In this document: positions 1-6,429 of the stretch, in pieces
Layout: each line of letters begins with the position of its first letter
How positions within the stretch are numbered: the first letter of the stretch is position 1
Source: CAYUNA01 sp047629355
GTDB lineage: Bacteria; Bacteroidota; Bacteroidia; Chitinophagales; Saprospiraceae
Direction: 5' to 3'
NCBI GenBank assembly: GCA_047629355.1
Contig: JBLHWU010000116.1
Location: 1-20,678 of the forward strand
DNA: 20,678 bases
Made by a program: the position numbers and the translations under genes
Notes under the pieces: model-generated
Seen by the model: only the letters and a program-made list of their open reading frames with translations
Told to the model about the DNA's origin: nothing
Database searches by the model: none

Positions 1-123
1 GCTTAGAAGAATGCAGTGGCATTTACGGCGATACAAATGACTTTTACCTCTTCGGTAACCTTTTTCTAAAGCACTCTTTTGTGCTTCTGTCAATTTTTCG
101 ATAAATCTATTTTTTCGGCTCAT
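1..123 (-). CDS. IS630-like transposase, N-terminal fragment (runs off left edge)
   Basis: Forty-one codons are open from an ATG at 123 to the window edge with no stop; the C-terminal part lies outside. The peptide starts MSRKNRFIEKLTEAQKSALE and continues through GKSHLYRRKCHCILLS. A short basic N-terminus, a 'LTEAQ..AL..GY..GKSH..R.RC..ILLS' pattern and a following helix-turn-helix are what I know of IS630/Tc1-type transposases in Bacteroidota. The DDE catalytic part cannot be seen, so completeness and activity are unknown. It is transcribed leftwards, away from the rest of the window. A putative terminal repeat lies 27-47 bp upstream of the start (150-170). It could be another HTH protein, but the repeat supports a transposase. 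Confidence 0.7.
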   Translation of the reverse strand, partial: MSRKNRFIEKLTEAQKSALEKGYRRGKSHLYRRKCHCILLS

Positions 124-170
124 GCCGAAAAATAATAAATTATTTTTGGTAGTGTAACAAATGTGCACTA
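1..170 (-). mobile_element. Right end of an IS630-like element (putative)
   Basis: The transposase start at 123 is followed outward by an AT-rich leader and then the 21-bp sequence at 150-170 (TAGTGTAACAAATGTGCACT plus A). A near-identical inverted copy lies at 384-403. IS630 elements usually end in short inverted repeats next to a TA target, and TA is present at 169-170. The other element end lies outside the window, so the boundary is inferred. Confidence 0.4.
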
Positions 171-403
171 CCATTTATTGAAAAAGTGATTTATTACCGT
201 ATAAACGAAGGTTCTTTTAAGTTTGAGCAGCGAGAAAGTCGTAAGATTTTCGAACTTCAAAAAACATAGTGCGCGCTGCCTACGGCAACGCGGGAGGGGT
301 ATTAAGGGACAAAAACGATTTTTGCAAAATCGTTTTTATCCCTTAAAAATCCCTTTGATAAACAAAAGCACCTAAACTGTAAAAGTGCACATTTGTGGCA
401 CTA
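150..403. repeat. Inverted repeat pair 150-169 / 384-403
   Basis: Read on the plus strand the left arm is TAGTGTAACAAATGTGCACT. The reverse complement of the right arm is TAGTGCCACAAATGTGCACT, so 18 of 20 bases match. The enclosed 214 bp hold composite palindromic repeat copy 1. The pair can be read as ends of a non-autonomous IS630/Tc1-type MITE around the composite repeat, or as the end of the left-hand IS plus a relic of a second copy. No coding sequence of note is seen between 124 and 517. Confidence 0.55.
224..357 (+). repeat. Composite palindromic repeat, copy 1 (modules A-B-C)
   Basis: Module A (about 229-268) contains GTAAGATTTTCGAACTTCAA. Module B is a GC hairpin: CGCG-C-TGCC (272-280), loop TAC, GGCA-A-CGCG (284-292). 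Module C is a 41-bp palindrome at 304-344 (AAGGGACAAAAACGATTTT / AAAATCGTTTTTATCCCTT) with one C/A mismatch. It is the same A-B-C order and strand as the copy at 20520-20653. Confidence 0.8.
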
Positions 404-478
404 CTTTGTTTTTACCTTATTTTGTCTGAGCACCTACTTAAACTAAGGATTGTTCCACTAACTTTTCTACTTTAACCT

Positions 479-515
479 AAATGAGGGCGCTTACCCCAAG
501 TAACCGCCCTCATTT
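479..515 (-). terminator. Hairpin after the SxtJ-like gene
   Basis: AAATGAGGGCG (479-489) pairs with CGCCCTCATTT (505-515). An inner TTAC/GTAA pairing is separated by one C/C mismatch. It begins three bases past the stop codon of the SxtJ-like gene (stop 518-520). The U-tract on the minus strand is short, so termination is likely but not canonical. Confidence 0.55.
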
Positions 516-517
516 AT

Positions 518-886
518 TTACCACACGTTCTCCAAATCCTTCTTCTCATACGTATAATTTCGATCCACATAATAGCCACCTTCGCCTTCCTTCTTCCGCT
601 TCAATTGCAATTTATCACCCGACACCAACCGCTGCAAAAATGCAACAGGCATCAAGAAAACGAAGAAGACAATCGACAGCAAAATTTTGGAATTGATAAA
701 GCCCAAGGCAAGTGCCAACTTCATCCAACCCGTATGAATCCACCGCGCTAGCGTCGAAGACATCAGCCCTATAATGCTCACGCCTGCTGCCAGCCAAATC
801 ATCCACTGGTGACCAAATATTAAAAAGAGTACCAAGAATCCGGTGGAAATAACCAGAATGGATTCCTTGTGTTTTAAATTTTCCAT
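518..886 (-). CDS. SxtJ-like small membrane protein
   Basis: 122 aa with three hydrophobic segments (about residues 9-25, 28-46 and 66-85) and a charged, probably cytoplasmic tail with RKKEGEGG, ending in an aromatic/acidic stretch. I assign it to the SxtJ family from length, topology and position: it is the third gene behind an O-carbamoyltransferase and a DUF5989-like peptide, the arrangement in which this family is usually found. The biochemical role is unknown; a membrane partner of carbamoyl transfer or export of the product is inference. It is separated from the DUF5989-like gene by 213 bp holding composite repeat copy 2, so co-transcription is uncertain. The ATG at 886 gives an N-terminus (MENLKHKES) typical of a cytoplasmic start before the first helix. 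Confidence 0.7.
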   Translation of the reverse strand: MENLKHKESILVISTGFLVLFLIFGHQWMIWLAAGVSIIGLMSSTLARWIHTGWMKLALALGFINSKILLSIVFFVFLMPVAFLQRLVSGDKLQLKRKKEGEGGYYVDRNYTYEKKDLENVW

Positions 887-954
887 ATTGTATATTTTAG
901 TCTTTGGAAAGTTAGTCTTTGATTTTTAGTACCAGATGTACCGAGGATTAAAGA

Positions 955-1070
955 CCAATGAAGGACCGAGTAACAAAAGATATAGTGCGCCTCGCCTGCG
1001 GCGAGGCGGGTGAGGTTCTTGAGGATAAAAAATGATTTGTAAAAATCATTTTTTATCCTCAAACTCCTGT
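955..1070 (+). repeat. Composite palindromic repeat, copy 2
   Basis: Module A is degenerate. Module B is a perfect 8-bp hairpin, GCCTCGCC (989-996), loop TGC, GGCGAGGC (1000-1007). Module C is a perfect 18-bp stem, GAGGATAAAAAATGATTT (1021-1038), loop GTAA, and its complement at 1043-1060. Compared with the other copies both arms of C have changed together (GAGGAT/ATCCTC instead of GAGGGA/TCCCTC). It lies inside the carbamoyltransferase gene group, between the DUF5989-like and SxtJ-like genes. Confidence 0.8.
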
Positions 1071-1099
1071 TATACAGTACTAACCGAAGACATTTTTTT

Positions 1100-1249
1100 T
1101 TAAAATAAAGTGTAGATAAACGGTGCAATCGCTGACCCTCCACCAATAACGATGAGGACACCAATTAACAAGAGTACCAAAATAACAGGTACTAAGAAAA
1201 ATTTCCGCCGTTCTCTTAAAAAGTTGAATAAGTCTGTGAAAAATTCCAT
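1100..1249 (-). CDS. DUF5989-like 49-aa membrane peptide
   Basis: The protein starts MEFFTDLFNFLRERRKFFLV, has one strong transmembrane helix (about residues 18-37) and a GGGSAIAPFIYTLF tail. The N-terminal amphipathic 'LFNFLRERRKFFLVP' and the 'G.SAIAPFIYTLF' end are the signature I associate with the DUF5989 family, which accompanies O-carbamoyltransferases and SxtJ-like proteins. A longer reading from 1477 is open, but it overlaps the carbamoyltransferase and adds non-conserved sequence; the internal ATG at 1249 gives the family length. It starts 64 bp after the carbamoyltransferase stop. Function is unknown; a membrane anchor or assembly factor for the enzyme is inference. SxtK of saxitoxin clusters is, as I recall, of similar size. 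Confidence 0.75.
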   Translation of the reverse strand: MEFFTDLFNFLRERRKFFLVPVILVLLLIGVLIVIGGGSAIAPFIYTLF

Positions 1250-1264
1250 TTTATATAGGTGTTG

Positions 1265-1299
1265 GGTACTGGGTATTGGGTGGGACGCTGCCCAGTACC
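1265..1299 (-). other. Intercistronic hairpin, carbamoyltransferase to DUF5989-like gene
   Basis: GGTACTGGG (1265-1273) pairs perfectly with CCCAGTACC (1291-1299) around a 17-base loop, followed by a second TAGTACC. It sits between the carbamoyltransferase stop (1314) and the next start (1249). No U-run follows, so it is more likely an mRNA processing or stability hairpin, or a mobile intergenic palindrome, than a terminator. Confidence 0.5.
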
Positions 1300-1313
1300 T
1301 AGTACCGTTATTA

Positions 1314-3176
1314 TTAATCAAGCACAAATTGCTCCTTCCAATTATCTCTCTTATCCCAATCGGGTTGTTTTTCTTTTTCAAAAATGCAATTACCGAGTAC
1401 CAGAATGTCCATTTCAGTTCGCATAAAACAACGGTAAGCATCTTCGGGCGTACATACAATTGGTTCGCCCCGTACATTGAAACTAGTATTTATCAACATG
1501 CCAACGCCCGTTTTTTCCTTGAATTTGGAAATGAGTTGGTGATACTTTTTATTCGTTTCTTGATGCACAGATTGTACCCGCGCCGAAAAGTCAACGTGCG
1601 TAATCGACTGCACATCCGACCGCGTCGTGTACAAACGATCGCGCATCGGCAGACTCCAATAATCCGCTGGCACTTTCGCCCGCCGCGATGCTTTCACCGG
1701 CGCCACAATCAGCATATACGGCGAATCGTCTTTCACATCAAAATATTCCTGTGCATCTTCCGCCAATACGGACGGCGCAAATGGTCGGAAACTCTCCCGA
1801 TATTTAATTTTCAAATTGATTTTCTTCTGCATTTCGGTATTCGTCGGATCACCGAGAATACTCCGATTTCCTAAAGAACGTGGACCAAATTCCATTCGTC
1901 CTTGAAACCAACCAATCACTTTTGCATTTTTGATATGCTCAGCAGTCGTCTCGGTTACGGAATCAAAATTATCGGGTTCCGTATAGACTGCTTTCATCCG
2001 TTTTGCCATTTTTTTAATCTCAAAATCAGAATATTCAGGACCTAAATACGAGCCTTCCATTTGGTCATTCTTACCATCTCGCACGCGGTCTTTTCCAAAA
2101 TAAATATGTAAAGCCGCCTGTGCTGCACCCAATGCGCCACCTGCGTCACCTGCTGCGGGTTGGATGAAGATATTTTCAAAAATGTCTTTTTCTAATAATT
2201 TTCCGTTGGATACACAATTCAAAGCCACACCACCTGCCATGCACAAGTATTTCGCGCCAGTCAAACGTTTGGCTTCCAAAGCCATCAATTCAACGGCTTC
2301 TTCGGTGATGATTTGGATGGCTAAACCTAAATTGCAGTGTTGCTGCTCAAATTCAGACTCTCCTTCTCGTCGCGGCATCCCAAATAATTGCTCCCATTTT
2401 TTATCATTCACCATGCGCAAACCGGTCGCGTAGTTGAAGTATTTTTGGTTCAACCAAATCGAACCGTCAGGGCGCAAGTCAATCAGTTCTTCCCTGATTT
2501 TTTTCAAATAACCCTGTACTTCTGGCGAGTCTGGATTTCCGTAAGGCGCCAATCCCATCAACTTATATTCTCCTGAATTCACTTTAAACCCTAAGAAATA
2601 AGTAAAGGCTGAATACAATAAACCCAAAGAATGTGGAAACCGCAATTCCTTCAACACCTTAATGTCCTTCCCTTTTCCGTGACAAATTGAAACCGTCGCC
2701 CACTCCCCTACTCCATCAATAGTCAAAATGGCTGCATCATCGTACGGAGACGGATAATACGCGCTTGCCGCATGTGATAAGTGATGTTCTGGAAATAACA
2801 ATTTAACTTTCTTTTTATCATAATTCCCTACTTTCTTCAACTCATCATAAATCAGCCGTTTCAAAAACATTTTCTCCTTCAACCAAACGGGCATCGCTAC
2901 AATAAACGATTGCAAGCCTTTTGGCACAAAGCCATAATAGGTTTCCAATAATCGTTCAAATTTCAGCAAAGGCTTGTCGTAAAAAACGATGGCATCGAGT
3001 TCGTCGATTGTAATTCCAGCGTGGTCGAGGCAGTATTTGGTTGCCTCCACCGGAAAGTTAGAATCTTGTTTTTTCCTTGTAAAACGTTCTTCTTGTGCGG
3101 CAGCAACGATTTTCTCATCAATAATCAACGCTGCGCCCGAATCATGGTAAAAGGCTGAAATTCCCAGAATATTCAT
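1314..3176 (-). CDS. O-carbamoyltransferase (NodU/TobZ/SxtI family)
   Basis: 620 aa, the full length of the family. It transfers a carbamoyl group from carbamoyl phosphate, through a carbamoyl-adenylate, to a hydroxyl of a small molecule or sugar. An N-terminal Kae1-like half carries YHDSGAAL (10-17; H11 matches the catalytic His of TobZ), HHLSHAASAY (131-140), IDGVGE (153-158), MAGGVALN (313-320) and AAGDAGGALG (341-350). By analogy with TobZ, H131, H135, D154 and D344 would bind the metal. The C-terminal YrdC-like half carries GRMEFGPRSLGNRSILGDP (426-444), SFRPFAP and INTSFNVRGEP (562-572). All key residues are intact. The 298-bp gap to the glycosyltransferase upstream suggests its own promoter, none of which I can pin down. 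The acceptor is unknown; a sugar in a surface glycan fits the neighbours best. Confidence 0.93.
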   Translation of the reverse strand: MNILGISAFYHDSGAALIIDEKIVAAAQEERFTRKKQDSNFPVEATKYCLDHAGITIDELDAIVFYDKPLLKFERLLETYYGFVPKGLQSFIVAMPVWLKEKMFLKRLIYDELKKVGNYDKKKVKLLFPEHHLSHAASAYYPSPYDDAAILTIDGVGEWATVSICHGKGKDIKVLKELRFPHSLGLLYSAFTYFLGFKVNSGEYKLMGLAPYGNPDSPEVQGYLKKIREELIDLRPDGSIWLNQKYFNYATGLRMVNDKKWEQLFGMPRREGESEFEQQHCNLGLAIQIITEEAVELMALEAKRLTGAKYLCMAGGVALNCVSNGKLLEKDIFENIFIQPAAGDAGGALGAAQAALHIYFGKDRVRDGKNDQMEGSYLGPEYSDFEIKKMAKRMKAVYTEPDNFDSVTETTAEHIKNAKVIGWFQGRMEFGPRSLGNRSILGDPTNTEMQKKINLKIKYRESFRPFAPSVLAEDAQEYFDVKDDSPYMLIVAPVKASRRAKVPADYWSLPMRDRLYTTRSDVQSITHVDFSARVQSVHQETNKKYHQLISKFKEKTGVGMLINTSFNVRGEPIVCTPEDAYRCFMRTEMDILVLGNCIFEKEKQPDWDKRDNWKEQFVLD

Positions 3177-3474
3177 AACGTTACAGTATATTTATAGTAA
3201 AATGGATAAATTACCAGACTGCTAAGTCATTGAAAACCAGTTAGTTATTTACTAGATATAACTATTTAACAATTCAGCGATTTTGTCCTAATTACTTAGA
3301 AGATTGAAATTAAAATTTGTCTATAAGTGTAGATGCCAGAAAAGTTATTGCGTATATTATTTTGTCTAATAAGTCTTTTTTTTAAATACGCAATAGTATT
3401 AGAGGGACTGTAAAGCTATAAATTCTTAGAGGAACTATAAAATTTATTATTTATTTTTTTTGCAAATTGCTAAA
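3177..3474. other. AT-rich intergenic region with small repeats
   Basis: No gene is seen. It holds a 10-bp perfect inverted repeat, TATTGCGTAT (3346-3355) / ATACGCAATA (3386-3395), with a 30-base spacer. It also holds a direct repeat, TTAGAGGGACTGTAAA (3399-3414) / TTAGAGGAACTATAAA (3426-3441), with a 27-bp period. Either could be regulatory for the carbamoyltransferase gene. No TAnnTTTG promoter is evident on the minus strand. Confidence 0.4.
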
Positions 3475-4431
3475 TTATCCGTCTTTCTCGGTAGTCGTTT
3501 TATCAAATACTTTACGTACTTTATACGGACGCTTTTGTTGTGACTCAAAATAAGTGCGCATTTGAATTTCGACAATAATGCCGACAGTCAATAATTGAAT
3601 GCCGCCCAAAACGAGCATTAAGCCCAATATCATCAAAGGCTTCCCCCAAATATCTTGCCCTTGTAATTTTAAAATACCTAAATATATATTAATAATAACC
3701 CCGATTGCCAACATGCCCAAGCCCATATTTCCAAAAAGATGCATCGGTTTTTGTAGATATTTTTTAAAAAACAACATTAGCAGCAAATCACTGATGACTT
3801 TGAACGTTCGCCCAAGTCCATATTTAGATTCTCCAAACTGCCGTGCATGATGTTTAACATCCACCTCCGTCATTTTTGCGCCCTCTAAAATTGCTAAAAC
3901 TGGTAAAAACCGGTGTAATTCTCCATACAAACCGAGGTCTTTCGCAATTTCCTTCTTGAAAACTTTCAGCGCACAACCGTAATCTTTCATCTTCACACCC
4001 GATGCTTGCCGGATAATCCAGTTGGCAATTTTGCTAGGTATCAGCCGTAAAAACATACCATCTTTCCGCTTCTTTCGAATACCAGTCACCAAGTCCCAAT
4101 CACCTTCTTCCGCCAATTTTAACATCATCGGAATGTCGGACGGGTCGTTTTGCAAATCACCATCCATTGTGATAATATACTCGCCCTCCGCATAGTCGAT
4201 GCCTGCCATCAATGCCAAACTTTGCCCGTAGTTCTTCCGAAATTCCACAATTTTCAGATGTGAATTGTCAATTGCTTTCAGATTCTTCATCGTGTCATCT
4301 GTAGAACCATCGTCTACATAAATGATTTCAAATTCAAAACCTTGCAAAGCAGTGGTGATTTGTTCGACGAGGGGACGAACGTTGTCTTCTTCATTATAGA
4401 CACAAACGACGACGGATAGGTATGGACTCAT
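3475..4431 (-). CDS. Family 2 glycosyltransferase, ArnC/GtrB/DPM1-like, with two C-terminal membrane helices
   Basis: 318 aa. The GT-A domain carries VVVCVYNEEDN (7-17), YVDDGSTDDT (38-47), MDGDLQNDP (89-97, the metal-binding DxD region) and QFGESKYGLGR (198-208), which is typical of polyprenyl-phosphate sugar transferases. Two helices follow (about 233-255 and 265-288), then a short basic tail. Such enzymes move a sugar from a nucleotide donor to a polyprenyl phosphate at the inner face of the membrane, feeding lipid A, O-antigen or glycan modification; the sugar cannot be read from sequence. It lies upstream of the carbamoyltransferase on the same strand, which supports a shared glycan-modification theme. 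The minus-strand leader has a TACCTTCG box (4455-4462), one base off the Bacteroidota TAnnTTTG, 24 bp before the ATG, with no clear -33 partner. Confidence 0.9.
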   Translation of the reverse strand: MSPYLSVVVCVYNEEDNVRPLVEQITTALQGFEFEIIYVDDGSTDDTMKNLKAIDNSHLKIVEFRKNYGQSLALMAGIDYAEGEYIITMDGDLQNDPSDIPMMLKLAEEGDWDLVTGIRKKRKDGMFLRLIPSKIANWIIRQASGVKMKDYGCALKVFKKEIAKDLGLYGELHRFLPVLAILEGAKMTEVDVKHHARQFGESKYGLGRTFKVISDLLLMLFFKKYLQKPMHLFGNMGLGMLAIGVIINIYLGILKLQGQDIWGKPLMILGLMLVLGGIQLLTVGIIVEIQMRTYFESQQKRPYKVRKVFDKTTTEKDG

Positions 4432-4577
4432 ATTTTTGTTTTTTTTTACGGGGGCGAAGGTAGGAAATGAAATTCTTTTGGAAGTTTTTTTTATAAAATG
4501 TTGAGCACAACAGTAAATTTAGACAAGACTAGTTGGTTAATTCTACTTTAAGATTCTTAAATTCGATGCAAGACACA

Positions 4578-4682
4578 AAGGAAGTTTGAGGGAGAAAAAT
4601 GGTTTTAAAACCATTTTTCTCCCTCAAGTCTCTCTCCCCCGCCGCCGAAGTCGGCGGGCTGGGTGTTTTTGAGAGGCAAAAG
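4578..4682 (-). repeat. Composite palindromic repeat, copy 3 (reverse orientation)
   Basis: Module C is a perfect 19-bp inverted repeat with no spacer: GAGGGAGAAAAATGGTTTT (4588-4606) and its complement (4607-4625). Module B follows: CCGCCG (4642-4647), loop AAGT, CGGCGG (4652-4657). A degenerate module A lies at about 4661-4690 on the minus strand. It lies between two divergent gene starts (4431 and 4853), where a terminator would serve neither gene. Confidence 0.8.
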
Positions 4683-4826
4683 AGTCGTAAAGTAGAGGCA
4701 ATTAATCTTCACCTTACAAGCGATTGAAAGGAATTGGAAGTATAACAAAGTGCTCGTTTTTTTTTGTAATTTTATTTCTCATTAAGGAACGGGAGACAAA
4801 TAAACGAAGACTCTTAATATAATTAT

Positions 4827-4834
4827 TAGCTTTG
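4827..4834 (+). promoter_or_regulatory. Bacteroidota -7 box of the DEAD-box helicase gene
   Basis: TAGCTTTG matches TAnnTTTG exactly and lies 18 bp before the ATG at 4853. Transcription would start around 4840. That would exclude the in-frame ATG at 4832 and supports the MSTFSEL start. No clear TTTG -33 box is seen at the expected distance, so confidence is moderate. Confidence 0.45.
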
Positions 4835-4852
4835 CATCCAAAAATAAAAATC

Positions 4853-5965
4853 ATGTCTACATTTTCTGAACTTGGAATCTCTAATAAATTGAATAAAGGG
4901 CTCAAAGAGATGAATATCATCACGCCGACCGAAATTCAAGAGAAAACCATTCCCATTCTGTTAGGGGAAAAAACAGATTTAATCGGGCAAGCACCTACTG
5001 GTACGGGAAAAACGGCTGCTTTCGGTTTACCTATTTTACAAAGAATAAATCCGACGCTGCCTGTTGTTCAAGCACTTATTTTAAGTCCTACCCGAGAACT
5101 CAGCATACAAATCCAAAAACAACTTTTCAGATTTACAAAGTATACGGATAAGATTTTTGCAGAAGCAGTTTATGGCGGTGAAAAAATTGACCGACAAATT
5201 ACTGCTCTTCGAAGACCTACGCATATTGTGGTCGCCACGCCTGGAAGATTGATTGACTTGGTGGAAAGAAAAGCGGTGGATTTATCAAACGTTTATATCG
5301 TTGTTTTGGATGAAGCAGACGAGATGTTGAAGATAGGTTTTAAAGAAGAATTGGAGCAAATTTTAACTTTTACAAAGGGTAAGGTTAATACTTGGTTGTT
5401 TTCTGCTACAATGCCTAAAGGAATTCAAGACATCATTCACAATTATTTAAGTCCACATGCGAAGCGGGTTCGAGCGCAACAGGACAATGTCGTCAACAAA
5501 AATATCACGCATGAATATGTGCTTTGTGATAAAGAAGATAAGTTAAACCGTTTAATTCGTTTTCTAAAAGGACAAGGAACGAATCGTGGACTTATTTTTT
5601 GTAGAACTAAAAAATCCGCACAAGCTTTAACAAAACAATTGCAAGCTAAAAACTTTCCAGTAGATGCCATGCATGGTGATCTCAAACAAAAGGAGCGGGA
5701 TAAAGTGATGCGTGCGTTTAAAAATGAAAATTTACAAATGGTCATTGCTACAGATATTTCTGCTCGTGGAATCGATGTAGAAGGATTGGCTTTTGTCGTT
5801 CACTTTGAACAACCGGACCAAACGGAATATTATACGCACAGAAGTGGTCGTACGGCTCGAGCTGGAAAAACTGGTCTTTCGCTAAGTTTTATTGCTAAGC
5901 AAGAGTTGGAAAGATTAATGTTGCGTGCAAGAGAATTAGATATAAAAATAAAAGGAAGAAGATAG
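4853..5965 (+). CDS. DEAD-box ATP-dependent RNA helicase (minimal core)
   Basis: 370 aa from the ATG at 4853; a start at 4832 would add only seven residues. All superfamily 2 motifs are present: Q motif (F4 and TPTEIQ 24-29), motif I QAPTGTGKT (46-54), Ia PTREL (79-83), Ib TPGRL (129-133), II DEAD (153-156), III SAT (184-186), IV LIFCRTK, V ATDISARGIDV (299-309), VI HRSGRTARAG (329-338). It unwinds short RNA duplexes, usually in ribosome assembly, mRNA decay or cold adaptation. The protein ends just after the second RecA domain, with no basic or RNA-binding tail, unlike DeaD, RhlE or DbpA, so its target is not predictable. Motif I has Pro where Ala or Gln is usual. Monocistronic, with a palindrome (6003-6062) downstream. 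Confidence 0.92.
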   Translation: MSTFSELGISNKLNKGLKEMNIITPTEIQEKTIPILLGEKTDLIGQAPTGTGKTAAFGLPILQRINPTLPVVQALILSPTRELSIQIQKQLFRFTKYTDKIFAEAVYGGEKIDRQITALRRPTHIVVATPGRLIDLVERKAVDLSNVYIVVLDEADEMLKIGFKEELEQILTFTKGKVNTWLFSATMPKGIQDIIHNYLSPHAKRVRAQQDNVVNKNITHEYVLCDKEDKLNRLIRFLKGQGTNRGLIFCRTKKSAQALTKQLQAKNFPVDAMHGDLKQKERDKVMRAFKNENLQMVIATDISARGIDVEGLAFVVHFEQPDQTEYYTHRSGRTARAGKTGLSLSFIAKQELERLMLRARELDIKIKGRR

Positions 5966-6002
5966 TTTTTCCTTTTAACTACTCAGGTACTCTGATTATC
6001 AA

Positions 6003-6062
6003 AAGGGAGTTTGAAAGATAAAAGCGGTTTGTGAAAACTGCTTTTATCCCTTAAACTCCCTT
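6003..6062. repeat. Composite repeat, module C only (copy 4)
   Basis: A 60-bp imperfect palindrome. Outer arms are AAGGGAGTTT (6003-6012) / AAACTCCCTT (6053-6062). Inner arms are GATAAAAGCGGTTT (6017-6030) and AAACTGCTTTTATC (6035-6048), with one G/T wobble. Modules A and B are absent. It sits 37 bp after the helicase stop, so it may act as its terminator; the T-run is weak. Confidence 0.7.
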
Positions 6063-6101
6063 TACTTTACTATCAAAAAAATTAGTACTTAACCCCAAAT
6101 C

Positions 6102-6401
6102 ATGCCTTGTAAATATCTTCTCTCCCTCATCTTATGAAATTTTTTAATCGGCTTCAATACACCATTAGCCGCTCAAAAATTCCAAAACTACTTTATAATC
6201 AGCGATAGCGTCGAAATCAAATCCGCTCCAAATTCGGGCGCAACGACTGTTGAAAAAGTCGATTGGGGACGTAGATTTGAAGCGGTTAATTTTAATGAAA
6301 ATTGGATACAAATACGAGAAATCGACTCTACTTTGCTATATATTTCAGCAAAATTTATGGTAAAAAAAAAGCAATTTATCAAACTTGTGAAGAAAAAATA
6401 A
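6102..6401 (+). pseudogene. Secreted SH3-like small protein, interrupted by in-frame TGA
   Basis: From the ATG at 6102 the frame reads MPCKYLLSLIL, then TGA (6135-6137), then NFLIGFNTPLAAQKFQNYF and on to a TAA at 6399-6401, about 99 codons in all. Ignoring the stop, the first 24 or so residues form a convincing signal peptide with cleavage near LAA. The rest has the bacterial SH3 pattern: VEIKSAPNSGATTVEKVDWG, then NENWIQIREI, LLYISAKFM and a Lys-rich tail. Alternatively the true start is the ATG at 6134, and one T too many in the T6 run at 6140-6145 shifts the frame; removing one T gives MKFLIGFNTPLAAQ. Either way one lesion breaks an otherwise sensible gene. A sequencing error cannot be excluded. 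Confidence 0.65.
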
Positions 6402-6429
6402 TAAAAATGCGCAGACCTTTTATGCCTTA

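Noticed and set aside
874..1164. 96-codon minus-strand frame between the SxtJ-like and DUF5989-like genes
   Set aside because: It translates the composite repeat (copy 2) and overlaps both real genes in other frames.
1250..1477. N-terminal extension of the DUF5989-like peptide
   Set aside because: It would overlap the carbamoyltransferase by over 160 bp, and the extension looks non-conserved. The ATG at 1249 gives the expected family length.
1152..1874. Long plus-strand open frame opposite the carbamoyltransferase
   Set aside because: It is rich in Arg/His/Ile with no domain-like pattern and lies antisense to a gene with intact catalytic motifs, so it is a coding shadow.
518..4431. Complete saxitoxin-like biosynthesis cluster
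   Set aside because: Only the carbamoyltransferase and its two small companions are shared. No polyketide-like, amidinotransferase or oxygenase genes are present, and the neighbour is a glycosyltransferase.
6135..6137. TGA as selenocysteine or a reassigned codon
   Set aside because: It falls inside a signal peptide with no reason for selenocysteine and no SECIS-like hairpin just downstream, and neighbouring genes are consistent with the standard bacterial code.
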